From: HGM04593 sp045661225
GTDB taxonomy: Bacteria; Bacteroidota; Bacteroidia; Bacteroidales; Bacteroidaceae
Assembly: GCA_045661225.1 (NCBI GenBank)
Contig: JAZRFF010000017.1
Location: 1-64,000 of the forward strand
Length of the DNA stretch: 64,000 nt
Direction: 5' to 3'
Below are positions 1 through 8,019 of the stretch, in pieces. Both the position numbers and the translations under genes were made by a program. The notes below the pieces were generated by a model, which made no database searches, was not told the DNA's origin, and worked only from the letters and a program-made list of their open reading frames with translations. Within the stretch, counting starts at the first letter, position 1, and the number at the start of each line of letters is the position of its first letter.

Positions 1-1
1 C

Positions 2-1231
2 CGTTATTGCAGTGGCCTTATCAGTGTTGTAATTCCAAACAGCGTTACAAGCATTGGCTTTAATGCGTTCGATGGTTGTAGTGGCCTTACCAGCGTTGTA
101 ATTCCAAACAGCGTTACAAGCATTGGTTCTTATGCGTTCCAAAGTTGCAGTGGCCTTACCAGTGTTGAAATTCCAAACAGCGTAACAAGCATTGGAGATG
201 ATGCGTTCTCTGGTTGCAATGGTCTTAAAAAAGTAATAAACTTTTCTTCGCTTACTTTCTCAAAAGGTTCTACTGATTATGGTTATGTTGCTTATTACGC
301 CGATACAGTGATTAACGCGCCTAATGGTTCCGTTGAGGGTGATTTTGTATTTGGTGTAATTGATAGTGTAAATACTTTATGTTTCTACATTGGTGCCGGT
401 GGCGATGTAACCCTGCCTGCCGACTACAAGGGCGAAAATTATGTAATTGGGGCTAATGTGTTCGACAATAATACTTCGCTTACCAGCGTTGTAATTCCAA
501 ACAGTGTTACAAGCATTGGTGATGGCGCGTTCCGTGGTTGCAGTGGCCTTACCAGTGTCGTAATTGGCAACGGCGTTATAAGCATTGGTGATAATGCGTT
601 CCAAAGTTGCAGTGGCCTTAAAGAGGTACACATAAGCGACCTTTCTGCTTGGTGTAATATTGCTTTTGCAAGTGCTGATGCTAATCCTTTGTATTATGCA
701 GAGAATCTTTATTTGAACGATGAATTGTTGACGGAACTCACAATTCCCGATAGCGTTACCGAGGTGAAGAATTTTGCGTTTTATAATTGCAGTGGCCTTA
801 CCAGCATTGAGATTCTCGATGGCGTTACAGGCATTGGAGAGGAAGCGTTCCGTGGTTGCAGCGACCTGGAGTACATTTATATAAGTAGTACCATCGAGAG
901 CATTGGCGATTCTGCCTTTGCTGAATGTAACAATATATTTGATATAAAAATAGGTTCTAAGAAGGCTATTGCCGCAAGCGAGAATGTGTTCAGCAGCGAT
1001 GCGTATAACAATGCTTGCTTGTATGTTCCCGCGGGTCGCAAGGATTTTTATGCAAAGACATCGCCTTGGAGCAACTTTATTATTCAAGAAACAGACTTTA
1101 CCGGCATTGACGAGGTGAAAGGTGAGAACGGAAAGGTGAAAGGTGTTTATTATGACCTTAACGGTCGCGCGGTAGAGCGTCCCGCAAATGGGTTGTATAT
1201 AAAGAACGGTAAAAAGGTATTTGTAAAATAG
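2..1231 (+). CDS. BspA-like leucine-rich-repeat surface protein, 5' end outside window
   Basis: The frame is open from base 2, so the true start lies upstream; 409 residues are visible. It is built of about 23-residue LRR_5 (BspA/TpLRR) units with the pattern AF..C.GL..V.IPNSVTSIG. Four units at 11-240 have a strict 69-base period and are almost identical in DNA; further units lie at about 480-640 and 740-920, separated by a non-repeat insert (about 240-470). The C-terminus (GVYYDLNGRAV... ...NGLYIKNGKKVFVK) resembles the short C-terminal module common on secreted Prevotella and Bacteroides proteins, so export and surface display are inferred. Members of this family bind host proteins or other bacteria; the ligand here is unknown. 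The stretch EVKGENGKVKG just before that module is encoded by the same purine-rich repeat that fills the downstream gap. Confidence 0.88.
   Translation, partial: RYCSGLISVVIPNSVTSIGFNAFDGCSGLTSVVIPNSVTSIGSYAFQSCSGLTSVEIPNSVTSIGDDAFSGCNGLKKVINFSSLTFSKGSTDYGYVAYYADTVINAPNGSVEGDFVFGVIDSVNTLCFYIGAGGDVTLPADYKGENYVIGANVFDNNTSLTSVVIPNSVTSIGDGAFRGCSGLTSVVIGNGVISIGDNAFQSCSGLKEVHISDLSAWCNIAFASADANPLYYAENLYLNDELLTELTIPDSVTEVKNFAFYNCSGLTSIEILDGVTGIGEEAFRGCSDLEYIYISSTIESIGDSAFAECNNIFDIKIGSKKAIAASENVFSSDAYNNACLYVPAGRKDFYAKTSPWSNFIIQETDFTGIDEVKGENGKVKGVYYDLNGRAVERPANGLYIKNGKKVFVK
11..240 (+). repeat. 69-bp near-identical tandem repeats coding for LRR units
   Basis: The string AGTGGCCTTA recurs at 11, 80 and 149, with AATGGTCTTA at 218, an exact 69-base period. 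The same unit reappears at 542, 611 and 791. Intervening bases are mostly unchanged, including the run coding for VVIPNSVTSIG. Such identity at silent sites points to recent duplication or gene conversion. Confidence 0.9.
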
Positions 1232-1266
1232 TGTTGTTAGCAATAATTTGCTAATTATGAAAAATT

Positions 1267-1295
1267 GGCGGCTCGTGTATGCGGGCTGCCTTTTT
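1267..1295 (+). terminator. Probable Rho-independent terminator after the BspA-like gene
   Basis: A 9-bp stem (1267-1275 with 1282-1290, two G-T pairs), loop TGTATG, then five T. It lies 36 bases after the stop codon. Confidence 0.6.
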
Positions 1296-1300
1296 GAACG

Positions 1301-1354
1301 GAAAACGGAGAACGGAAAAGTGAAAAGTGAAAACTTGTGCAAGCGAGTGGGCGG
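1301..1354. repeat. Intergenic repeat, copy A
   Basis: The block begins GAAAACGGAGAACGGAAA and ends TGCAAGCGAGTGGGCGG. A second block of the same order ends at 1696. The purine-rich part also occurs inside the BspA-like reading frame at about 1110-1143. Confidence 0.7.
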
Positions 1355-1649
1355 TTAGAAAAACTGAAAGGTGAAAAGTTAAAACGGAAAACTAAAAAAA
1401 TAAAGCGGCAAGGTACAGGGGCGTAGTCCCTTTTTTCTTTGTAAAAGTTTTCACCTTTCACCTTTAAGCGCCTTGCGGCGGTTTACGAGCAAGAGGGCAC
1501 TTCGACTGATTTTCCCGCGTGCCGGGGCTTTTGGTTCTTTTGGCCACAAAAGAACAATATAGAACGACAAAAGTGAGAATATAAGGTTACTGCGTTAAGG
1601 GTAAAGACTACCGAAGAATATACACGCAGTGCTGTTGAAACTGAAAACT

Positions 1650-1696
1650 GAAAACGGAGAACGGAAAGGTTAAAGGTTATGCAAGCGAGTGGGCGG
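1650..1696. repeat. Intergenic repeat, copy B
   Basis: Same layout as 1301-1354: GAAAACGGAGAACGGAAA at the left and GCAAGCGAGTGGGCGG at the right, with a shorter middle. The two copies are direct repeats about 345 bases apart. Confidence 0.7.
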
Positions 1697-1886
1697 AAAT
1701 TTATTTACGCACGCAACGAGCGCAGCCAAGTTTCAAGCACAAGATGCGCTTAAAACTTGTGCAATCACACACGCAGTGCGGTTAAAGTTTTCTATAGCGT
1801 GTTCCGGGACGGAAGCGTTTTTGCGGGTTCTGTTATAATAAAAAAGGAGTTTTTGCGTTCTTAAAGTGTGTAAACAGAATAGGACT

Positions 1887-3014
1887 ATGACGTGGTTAAG
1901 GAATTTAAGAAATTCAAAATATGTTCTTATTGTGGTGGCGGCTCTCATTGCTGCTGTGTCGCTCATTGCTTCTAATGCTATTGTAGGCAATCTTAAGGTC
2001 GAAGAGGAACGTCGTATGCTTGTGTGGGCTTCGGCGATGAGTTCGCTCATAAATGCCGCTCAGGACGAGGACGTTAGTCTTGAAGAGGAGATTCTAAGCA
2101 GCAACAAAAGTATCCCTGTGATTATAGTCGATGAGAATGATTCTATAATAGCCTATAATAATATCCAGGAGTCGAGCCTCAAGAAAAAGGCTGCTTCAAT
2201 TCTCGCTGATGGCTCGAGAATCGAGGTTCCTATGTGGGAGGACAGTAAACAGTATGTCTGCTACAGTGATTCCGATACTCTTGTGATGCTGGCTTATTAT
2301 CCTTATATTCAGCTGGGGGTTGTCGTACTGTTCTTTATCATCTGCTTTGTGGCTATCATAAGTTCTAAACGTGCCGAGCAGAACCGCGTATGGGTGGGGC
2401 TTTCCAAGGAGACTGCGCACCAGCTGGGAACGCCTATATCTTCGCTTATGGCGTGGGTCGAGGTGCTTAGAAGTAAATACCCCGATGATGAGCTGTTGCC
2501 TGAAATGGGCCACGATGTAGAACATTTACAGGTGGTTGCCGAGCGTTTCTCAAAGATTGGCTCCAAGACCGAATCGGTTGTAACCGATATAAACGGTGTA
2601 GTTGGGAAGTGTGTCTCTTATATGAAAAAGCGTTCACCGGCAAATGTGGAATATGAGTTGCAGTTGCCTGCCGAACCAATGCTTGCTCCGGTTAACGCAG
2701 CGCTTATTGAGTGGGTGCTTGAGAATCTGTGTAAAAATGCAGTCGATGCAATGGGCAGTTCGGGCTGTATAACCATAGAGGTCCTTGAGCAGGCAGAGCG
2801 TGTGATTGTAGACATTGCCGACACGGGCAAGGGTATAGCGAAAGGTCGTTGGAAAAGTGTCTTTGACCCCGGGTATACAACCAAGTTGCGTGGGTGGGGC
2901 TTGGGACTGTCGTTGGCTAAACGCATTGTCGAGGAGTATCATAACGGGCGTATATATGTCAGAAAATCTATTCCCGGAAAGGGGACTACATTCCGTATTG
3001 AATTAAAAAAGTAA
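1887..3014 (+). CDS. Membrane sensor histidine kinase
   Basis: 375 residues. A transmembrane segment near residues 12-32 and another around 140-160 enclose a small extracytoplasmic sensor region. The H-box is KETAHQLGTPISS with the phospho-acceptor His near residue 178. The N-box (ENLCKNAVDAM), the G1 motif DTGKGIAKG (near 312) and the ATP-lid and G2 part (GWGLGLSLAKRI) complete a HATPase_c domain at the C-terminus. ATG at 1887 is chosen over a GTG 21 bases upstream because it begins directly before the basic and hydrophobic leader. No response regulator lies beside it, so the partner and signal are unknown. The next gene starts 130 bases later with its own promoter box. Confidence 0.88.
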   Translation: MTWLRNLRNSKYVLIVVAALIAAVSLIASNAIVGNLKVEEERRMLVWASAMSSLINAAQDEDVSLEEEILSSNKSIPVIIVDENDSIIAYNNIQESSLKKKAASILADGSRIEVPMWEDSKQYVCYSDSDTLVMLAYYPYIQLGVVVLFFIICFVAIISSKRAEQNRVWVGLSKETAHQLGTPISSLMAWVEVLRSKYPDDELLPEMGHDVEHLQVVAERFSKIGSKTESVVTDINGVVGKCVSYMKKRSPANVEYELQLPAEPMLAPVNAALIEWVLENLCKNAVDAMGSSGCITIEVLEQAERVIVDIADTGKGIAKGRWKSVFDPGYTTKLRGWGLGLSLAKRIVEEYHNGRIYVRKSIPGKGTTFRIELKK

Positions 3015-3055
3015 AGATTTTCATCGAATTACTCTTATCTAATAAAAATTATTAC

Positions 3056-3063
3056 TATCTTTG
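3056..3063 (+). promoter_or_regulatory. Promoter -7 box upstream of yceD-rpmF
   Basis: TATCTTTG fits the Bacteroidota -7 consensus TAnnTTTG. No clear TTTG -33 box is seen. It leaves a leader of about 75 bases before the yceD start. Confidence 0.55.
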
Positions 3064-3144
3064 TGACCTAAATTCGGGTAGTACGAGTATTAGGCGCTGC
3101 TTTTTTGGGCTTATATTATTGATTGTGATGATTTTATAGTAGTG

Positions 3145-3678
3145 ATGGGAAGATTTGATAAATATAACGTTGACCTTAAAGGGTTAAAAGCAGAAACCCT
3201 CGAGTTGGAATTTAGCCTTGATAATACTTTTTTTGGTAACATTGAGGGCGAGGAGTTTCAGAGAGGTGCTGTAAAAGCGCTTGTGAAAGTTGTGAAAAGC
3301 AGGGATATCTTTGACTTTTCATTCTCATTGAATGGTAAGGTTATTGTCCCTTGTGACCGCTGTCTCGATGACCTTGAGATAGATGTGGCAACAGAGAATA
3401 CATTGAGGGTTAAGCTGGGCGATGAGTATGCCGATGAAGGAGATGTCGTTATAATCCCCGAACAGGACGGTGACTTTAATATCGCGTGGTACTTGTACGA
3501 ATTTATAGTGTTGGCGCTGCCTATGAAGCGCGTTCACCTTCCCGGTAAGTGTAACCACGAAATGACGGGAAAGTTGAAAAGGCACTCGCCCGATGCTGCC
3601 GACAGTGACGATACCGAGCAAGGTATTGACCCACGTTGGGAAGGTTTGAAGAATATACAAATAGAAGAAGATAATTAA
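3145..3678 (+). CDS. yceD: YceD family (DUF177) protein, 23S rRNA accumulation
   Basis: 177 residues. The CDRCLDDLEID motif in the middle and a later Cys (PGKCNHEMTG) are typical of DUF177. The family is almost always found directly before rpmF, as here (12-base gap), and is linked to large-subunit rRNA build-up and ribosome assembly. The ATG at 3145 is preferred over the GTG just before it because MGRFDKYNV is a usual family start. The C-terminus is acidic and probably flexible. Confidence 0.85.
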   Translation: MGRFDKYNVDLKGLKAETLELEFSLDNTFFGNIEGEEFQRGAVKALVKVVKSRDIFDFSFSLNGKVIVPCDRCLDDLEIDVATENTLRVKLGDEYADEGDVVIIPEQDGDFNIAWYLYEFIVLALPMKRVHLPGKCNHEMTGKLKRHSPDAADSDDTEQGIDPRWEGLKNIQIEEDN

Positions 3679-3690
3679 AAAGTAAGAAAA

Positions 3691-3876
3691 ATGGCACATC
3701 CTAAAAGAAGACAGTCAAAGACTAGAACTGCCAAGAGAAGAACTCATGACAAGGCAGTAGCTCCTACATTGGCAATTTGCCCTAACTGTGGTGAGTGGCA
3801 CGTTTATCACACCGTATGCGGTGCGTGTGGTTATTACAGAGGCAAGCTTGCTATCGAGAAAGAGGCAGCAGTTTAA
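3691..3876 (+). CDS. rpmF: 50S ribosomal protein L32
   Basis: 61 residues beginning MAHPKRRQSKTRTAKRRTH, the L32 signature. Cys30, Cys33, Cys43 and Cys46 form a complete zinc ribbon (CPNC and CGAC), so this is the zinc-binding form. It is co-transcribed with yceD and followed by two hairpins before era. Confidence 0.97.
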   Translation: MAHPKRRQSKTRTAKRRTHDKAVAPTLAICPNCGEWHVYHTVCGACGYYRGKLAIEKEAAV

Positions 3877-3881
3877 ATTTT

Positions 3882-3911
3882 CTACCGCAGCGCATAACTG
3901 CGGGTAGTTTT
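3882..3911 (+). terminator. Rho-independent terminator after rpmF
   Basis: CTACCGCAG at 3882-3890 pairs with CTGCGGGTAG at 3898-3907 (one bulged G), followed by TTTTT within the next five bases. It lies directly after the rpmF stop codon. Confidence 0.7.
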
Positions 3912-3923
3912 TGTACTTAAGTT

Positions 3924-3964
3924 AAAGACGCACCTACGCAGTGATGCTTGTGGTGCGTCTTTTT
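3924..3964 (+). terminator. Second hairpin with T-run in the era leader
   Basis: AAAGACGCACC (3924-3934) pairs perfectly over 11 bp with GGTGCGTCTTT (3952-3962), followed by more T. It ends only 13 bases before the era ATG. It may be a tandem terminator or an attenuator-like control on era. Confidence 0.65.
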
Positions 3965-3976
3965 ATTTCGGACAAT

Positions 3977-4861
3977 ATGCATAAAGCCGGTTTTGTAAAT
4001 ATCGTGGGTAACCCCAATGTGGGTAAATCGACCCTTATGAATCTGCTCGTTGGTGAGAGAATATCCATAGCAACCTTTAAGGCGCAGACAACGCGTCACC
4101 GCATAATGGGTATACTGAATACCGATGATGCGCAGATTGTGTTCTCGGATACTCCGGGAGTGCTGAAGCCTAATTACAAGTTGCAAGAGGCGATGCTGCG
4201 CTTTTCGCGCAGTGCGTTGCGTGACGCAGACGTGCTGCTGTATGTCACAGATATGGTAGAAAGCCCCGAAAAGAACAGCGACTTCATAGCCGAGGTACGC
4301 AAGCTCGATGTACCTATTCTTGTGCTCATAAACAAGATTGACCTCGCCGACCAACAGCAATTGGTACAGAAGGTTGAACAGTGGCACGAGATTATTCCCG
4401 AAGCCGAGATTCTGCCAATATCGGCAATAGCAAAATTCAATGTCGATGTTGTAATGAGGCGTGTGATGGAACTATTGCCCGAATCGCCTCCTTACTTCGA
4501 GAAAGATGCTCTTACCGACAAGCCTGCGCGTTTTTTCGTGACCGAGATTATACGCGAGAAAATTCTTCTGCACTATGATAAGGAAATTCCTTATGTGTGC
4601 GAGGCTGCGGTTGAGTATTTCAAAGAGGACGATAATAAGATTTATATTAAGTCAATAATATATGTGGAGCGTGACACGCAGAAAGGTATTATTATCGGTC
4701 ACGAGGGCTCTGCTCTCAAGCGTGTGGCAACCGATGCGCGTCGCGAACTTGAAAAGTTCTTCGGAAAGAAAATATTCCTGGAGATATATGTGAAGGTCGA
4801 TAAGGATTGGCGTAACAGCGACCGGCAGTTGCGCCGTTTCGGTTACGACCAAAAAGATTAA
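3977..4861 (+). CDS. era: GTPase Era, 30S assembly factor
   Basis: 294 residues, the usual length. P-loop GNPNVGKS at 11-18, switch II DTPG near 58, NKID at 119-122, and a C-terminal KH domain with GHEGSALK near 241. Era binds the 3' end of 16S rRNA and acts in 30S maturation. A longer frame from 3941 exists but runs through the hairpin and gives a non-homologous leader, so MHKAGFVNIVG at 3977 is the start. In many Bacteroidales fabH sits between rpmF and era; here there is only a 100-base gap. The der gene follows after 27 bases. Confidence 0.96.
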   Translation: MHKAGFVNIVGNPNVGKSTLMNLLVGERISIATFKAQTTRHRIMGILNTDDAQIVFSDTPGVLKPNYKLQEAMLRFSRSALRDADVLLYVTDMVESPEKNSDFIAEVRKLDVPILVLINKIDLADQQQLVQKVEQWHEIIPEAEILPISAIAKFNVDVVMRRVMELLPESPPYFEKDALTDKPARFFVTEIIREKILLHYDKEIPYVCEAAVEYFKEDDNKIYIKSIIYVERDTQKGIIIGHEGSALKRVATDARRELEKFFGKKIFLEIYVKVDKDWRNSDRQLRRFGYDQKD

Positions 4862-4888
4862 GCAACTATCAGATAGTTATAGAGCATT

Positions 4889-6202
4889 ATGGGAAATTTG
4901 GTAGCAATAGTGGGTCGCCCCAATGTGGGTAAATCGACCCTTTTTAATCGCCTGACAGAAACCAAGCAGGCTATTATATCGGACGAAGCGGGTACAACCC
5001 GTGACCGTCAGTATGGTCGTTGCCAGTGGTGTGGCAAGGAGTTTTCTCTTGTCGATACAGGCGGTTGGGTACGTAATTCGGACGATGTCTTTGAGGAGGC
5101 AATATGCGACCAGGTAACACTCGCGCTTGAAGAGGCCGATGTTATTCTTTTTGTGGTCGACGCAATGAATGGCCTGACAGATTTGGATATGGAGATGGCG
5201 TCGATGTTGCGTCGCTCAAAGAAACCTGTCCTTGTTGTTGCCAATAAGGTCGATGTGTACGAAGCGCAATATGGAACTGCTGAATTCTACAGTCTTGGCC
5301 TTGGTGATATGTACTGTATCTCGGCTGCCAATGGTAGTGGAACGGGCGACTTGCTCGATGTTGTTGTAAGCAAGTTTACAAAGGACGCCGATGAACTTCC
5401 CGAGGATAATATACCGCGTTTTGCGGTGGTGGGACGTCCGAACGCCGGTAAAAGTTCCATTATAAATGTCTTTCTTGGTGAGGACAGGAATATTGTAACC
5501 AATATTGCCGGTACAACGCGCGATTCAATCCTTACACGCTATAATAAATTTGGTTTCGATTTCTATCTTGTCGATACAGCCGGTATACGTAAAAAAGGTA
5601 AGGTAACCGAGGATATTGAGTACTATTCTGTTTTGCGCTCTATACGTGCTATTGAGAATAGTGATGTATGTATTCTGATGATTGATGCAACAAGAGGTAT
5701 TGAGTCGCAGGACCTTAACATATTCTCAATTATTCAGCGTAACCAGAAGAGCCTTGTCGTTGTCGTTAACAAATGGGACCTTGTCGAGGATAGAAGCGAA
5801 AAGGTGCAGAAGTTCTTTGAAAATGCTATACGTGAGCGTGTGGCTCCGTTTGTGGACTTTCCTATAATATTTACGTCGGCTGTTACCAAGCAGCGTGTAT
5901 TCAAAGTTCTTGAGACAGCAAAGGAGGTTTATCTTAACTCGAAGACAAAAATATCTACTGCAAAGTTCAACGAAGAGATGCTTCCCATAATTGAGGCTTA
6001 TCCCCCGCCATCGATTAAGGGTAAGTATATAAAGATAAAGTACTGTATGCAGTTGCACGAGACACGTGTGCCGTCGTTCCTTTTCTTTGCCAACCTGCCG
6101 CAGTATGTCAAGGACCCGTACAAACGCTTCCTCGAGAATAAGATTCGCTCCAAGTGGAACTTCCACGGAGTGCCGATGAATATTTTCATCAGGCAGAAGT
6201 AG
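4889..6202 (+). CDS. der: GTPase Der (EngA), 50S assembly factor
   Basis: 437 residues with two GTPase domains in tandem: P-loops GRPNVGKS at 9-16 and GRPNAGKS at 182-189, with DTGG and DTAG switch motifs and NKVD and NKWD base-recognition motifs. The C-terminal KH-like domain follows from about 350. Needed for 50S assembly. It is the last gene of the era-der unit. Its last codons and stop are part of a 32-base direct repeat that recurs 57 bases downstream. Confidence 0.97.
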   Translation: MGNLVAIVGRPNVGKSTLFNRLTETKQAIISDEAGTTRDRQYGRCQWCGKEFSLVDTGGWVRNSDDVFEEAICDQVTLALEEADVILFVVDAMNGLTDLDMEMASMLRRSKKPVLVVANKVDVYEAQYGTAEFYSLGLGDMYCISAANGSGTGDLLDVVVSKFTKDADELPEDNIPRFAVVGRPNAGKSSIINVFLGEDRNIVTNIAGTTRDSILTRYNKFGFDFYLVDTAGIRKKGKVTEDIEYYSVLRSIRAIENSDVCILMIDATRGIESQDLNIFSIIQRNQKSLVVVVNKWDLVEDRSEKVQKFFENAIRERVAPFVDFPIIFTSAVTKQRVFKVLETAKEVYLNSKTKISTAKFNEEMLPIIEAYPPPSIKGKYIKIKYCMQLHETRVPSFLFFANLPQYVKDPYKRFLENKIRSKWNFHGVPMNIFIRQK

Positions 6203-6208
6203 GCGTAG
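6177..6208 (+). repeat. 32-bp direct repeat, copy 1 (der 3' end)
   Basis: TGAATATTTTCATCAGGCAG... through AGGCGTAG. It covers the final codons (NIFIRQK), the TAG stop of der and six more bases. Copy 2 is identical and starts 57 bases further on. Confidence 0.9.
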
Positions 6209-6233
6209 CTTGCGCAGCCAACTTCTTTACGCC

Positions 6234-6265
6234 TGAATATTTTCATCAGGCAGAAGTAGGCGTAG
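6234..6265 (+). repeat. 32-bp direct repeat, copy 2
   Basis: An exact copy of 6177-6208, lying between the der stop codon and the terminator. It looks like a tandem duplication of the gene tail. Confidence 0.9.
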
Positions 6266-6269
6266 ATTT

Positions 6270-6315
6270 ATAACAATAAAAATACCGGCAATTTTGCCGG
6301 TATTTTTATTGTTAT
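6270..6315. terminator. Bidirectional terminator between der and mlaF
   Basis: A near-perfect palindrome. The GC core TACCGGCA/TGCCGGTA is flanked by A-rich and T-rich arms, so it gives a T-run on either strand. It serves der on plus and the Mla-type operon on minus, and overlaps the stop codon of the minus-strand gene (6312-6314). Confidence 0.9.
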
Positions 6316-7076
6316 AACTTATTTTCTTGTTTCTTGCGCATTCGGCGTAGAATCTCGCTGGAGTAAAGAAAATCGTTAAGAGTCTGATTTTGGGTGTTTA
6401 GAATCTCTTTGTTATTGCCCTCCCAGCACAATTCTCCGCCGGAAAGAAACAAAATGTGGTCACCGATGTTCATTACGGAGTTCATATCGTGGGTGTTCAC
6501 GATTGTGGTTATCTGGTCCTCTTCGGTGATACTGTGTATGAGTTCGTCGATGATGAGTGAGGTCTGCGGGTCGAGACCGGAATTCGGTTCGTCACAAAAA
6601 AGATATTTTGGGCTCATTGCTATTGCTCGTGCAATAGCTGCACGCTTCTGCATTCCGCCCGACAGTTCCTCGGGGCTCTTGTCTTGTGCTTCGGCAAGGT
6701 TTACACGTTCAAGACATATTCTCGCTCGTTTCAGTCTCTCGTTGTATGTCATTGTCGAGAACATATCAAGCGGGAACATTACATTCTCGAGTACGCTCAT
6801 AGAATCGAATAGTGCTGCATTTTGGAACAACATTCCAATCTCTTGGCGCATAAGCAACCTCTCTTTTTTGCTCATTTTTTTTGTGTCGCGACCGTCGTAT
6901 GTAATTGTGCCGCCATCGGGTGTCAGCAGGCCTACGATACACTTGAGGAGCACTGTCTTTCCGGCGCCACTCTTGCCAATGATGAGATTGGTCTTTCCAT
7001 TCTCAAAAAGTGCATTTATGTTCTTGAGCACCTCTTGCTCCTCGAATCTTTTATATACGGAATTAACCTCTATCAT
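6312..7076 (-). CDS. mlaF: Mla-type ABC transporter ATP-binding protein
   Basis: 254 residues. Walker A GKSGAGKT at 34-41, Q-loop MLFQN, signature LSGGM, Walker B YLFCDEP, and the H-loop in NTHDMNS. This is the MlaF/Ttg2A type that powers phospholipid movement between inner and outer membrane. Its start overlaps the permease gene by 4 bases (ATGA type), so the two are translationally coupled. The mlaD and mlaC partners are not in this window. Confidence 0.87.
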   Translation of the reverse strand: MIEVNSVYKRFEEQEVLKNINALFENGKTNLIIGKSGAGKTVLLKCIVGLLTPDGGTITYDGRDTKKMSKKERLLMRQEIGMLFQNAALFDSMSVLENVMFPLDMFSTMTYNERLKRARICLERVNLAEAQDKSPEELSGGMQKRAAIARAIAMSPKYLFCDEPNSGLDPQTSLIIDELIHSITEEDQITTIVNTHDMNSVMNIGDHILFLSGGELCWEGNNKEILNTQNQTLNDFLYSSEILRRMRKKQENKL

Positions 7077-7822
7077 TGCATCAGTAATTGTGTAAGAATC
7101 ATATCAGAGAATAGTATAAGTGCGCTGCAGCTGACTACAGCGTTGGTGCTGGCCTTTCCCACGTCCATAGAACCGCCCTTCACGCTATAACCATAAAACG
7201 ACGATACCGACGCGATTATGAATGTGAAAAATATTGCTTTTATGACGCTGCACCAAATGTACCATTGATTAAACTCGTATTGCAGTCCTACCGTAAGGTC
7301 GTTTGGGGACATAATTCCGGTGAATATTCCAATTGCAAATGCACCGCCAATTCCTGCTACTATACTGAATATTACAAGAATAGGGGTCATAGACATTAGA
7401 GCTGTGATTTTGGGCAGAATAAGGAAATTTGCGGAATTTACGCCCATAATCTCAAGCGCGTCAATCTGTTGCGTTACGCGCATTGCGCCAATCTCCGATG
7501 TTATGTTCGAACCAACCTTGCCCGAAAGAATGAGACACATTATCGACGAAGAAAATTCAAGTAACAGAATCTCGCGTGTGGAGTATCCAACGACGAACTT
7601 GGGCATCCAGGGGCTCTCGATGTTCAGTTTAATCTGTATGCAGATAACCGCTCCGATGAAGAACGAGATTAGCAACACTATGGGAATTGAGTTTACTCCC
7701 AATTGATAAATCTCGTGCAGCGTTTGCCTGAAGAATATTCTCCAGCGTTGCGGACGCGACAGCACACGTTTCATTAGCATAAGGTAGCTGCCAAAAGTCT
7801 TTATGTAGTCAAACAGAATCAT
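7073..7822 (-). CDS. mlaE: MlaE-family ABC transporter permease
   Basis: 249 residues with about five or six hydrophobic segments. The family-typical central part is present (LLEFSSSIMCLILSGKVGS and EIGAMRVTQQIDALE, the conserved cytoplasmic coupling region). It is the membrane half of the transporter whose ATPase follows with a 4-base overlap, and the first gene of this minus-strand operon. Confidence 0.88.
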   Translation of the reverse strand: MILFDYIKTFGSYLMLMKRVLSRPQRWRIFFRQTLHEIYQLGVNSIPIVLLISFFIGAVICIQIKLNIESPWMPKFVVGYSTREILLLEFSSSIMCLILSGKVGSNITSEIGAMRVTQQIDALEIMGVNSANFLILPKITALMSMTPILVIFSIVAGIGGAFAIGIFTGIMSPNDLTVGLQYEFNQWYIWCSVIKAIFFTFIIASVSSFYGYSVKGGSMDVGKASTNAVVSCSALILFSDMILTQLLMQ

Positions 7823-7876
7823 AGTTCTCTTAATTGTTTAGCCTTTTAAAAAGAAGGCTCTTAATGAAAAACGTTG

Positions 7877-7884
7877 CAAAGTTA
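7877..7884 (-). promoter_or_regulatory. Promoter -7 box for the mlaE-mlaF operon
   Basis: On the minus strand this reads TAACTTTG, matching TAnnTTTG, 54 bases upstream of the mlaE start. Confidence 0.6.
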
Positions 7885-7966
7885 CTAAAAAATAGGTATC
7901 TAAAATGTTAATAAATGCTACAATCTTCCCCTTTTCCGTAGCTTACTCCTATAAAAATGAGCTTTT

Positions 7967-7998
7967 TTTGCTTATACGGCAAAATTGCATTATCTTCG
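7967..7998 (+). promoter_or_regulatory. Promoter for lptB
   Basis: TTTG (7967-7970), 20 bases, then TATCTTCG (7991-7998). Spacing fits the Bacteroides promoter; one base differs from TAnnTTTG. The predicted transcript would start about 15 bases before the ATG at 8020. Confidence 0.6.
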
Positions 7999-8019
7999 CA
8001 ATGGTAAATATGCTTGTGT

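Larger units (their letters stand above)
1232..1886. other. 655-base gap without a convincing gene, rich in short repeats
   Basis: After the terminator this gap holds purine-rich repeats (GAAAACGGAGAACGGAAA, GTGAAAAGTGAAAA) at 1298-1345, 1360-1395 and 1636-1678. There is also a partial repeat ACACGCAGTGC.GTT at about 1623 and 1769. Short minus-strand ORFs exist, but they translate the repeats and look like no protein I know. No clear TAnnTTTG promoter box is seen for the kinase gene that follows. Confidence 0.6.

Noticed and set aside
11..240. CRISPR-like array
   Set aside because: The 69-base repeats have no unique spacers between them and translate into regular LRR units in one frame.
377..1342. 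Minus-strand open frame opposite the first BspA-like gene
   Set aside because: The plus strand has clear LRR units; the reverse frame only mirrors the repeats.
1232..1886. A hidden or decayed gene in the repeat-rich gap
   Set aside because: Short frames on both strands translate the purine-rich repeats only; no known protein remnant was recognised.
3941..3976. Upstream start for era
   Set aside because: The extra residues lie across a perfect hairpin with a T-run and have no similarity to Era, whereas MHKAGFVNIVG is a normal start.
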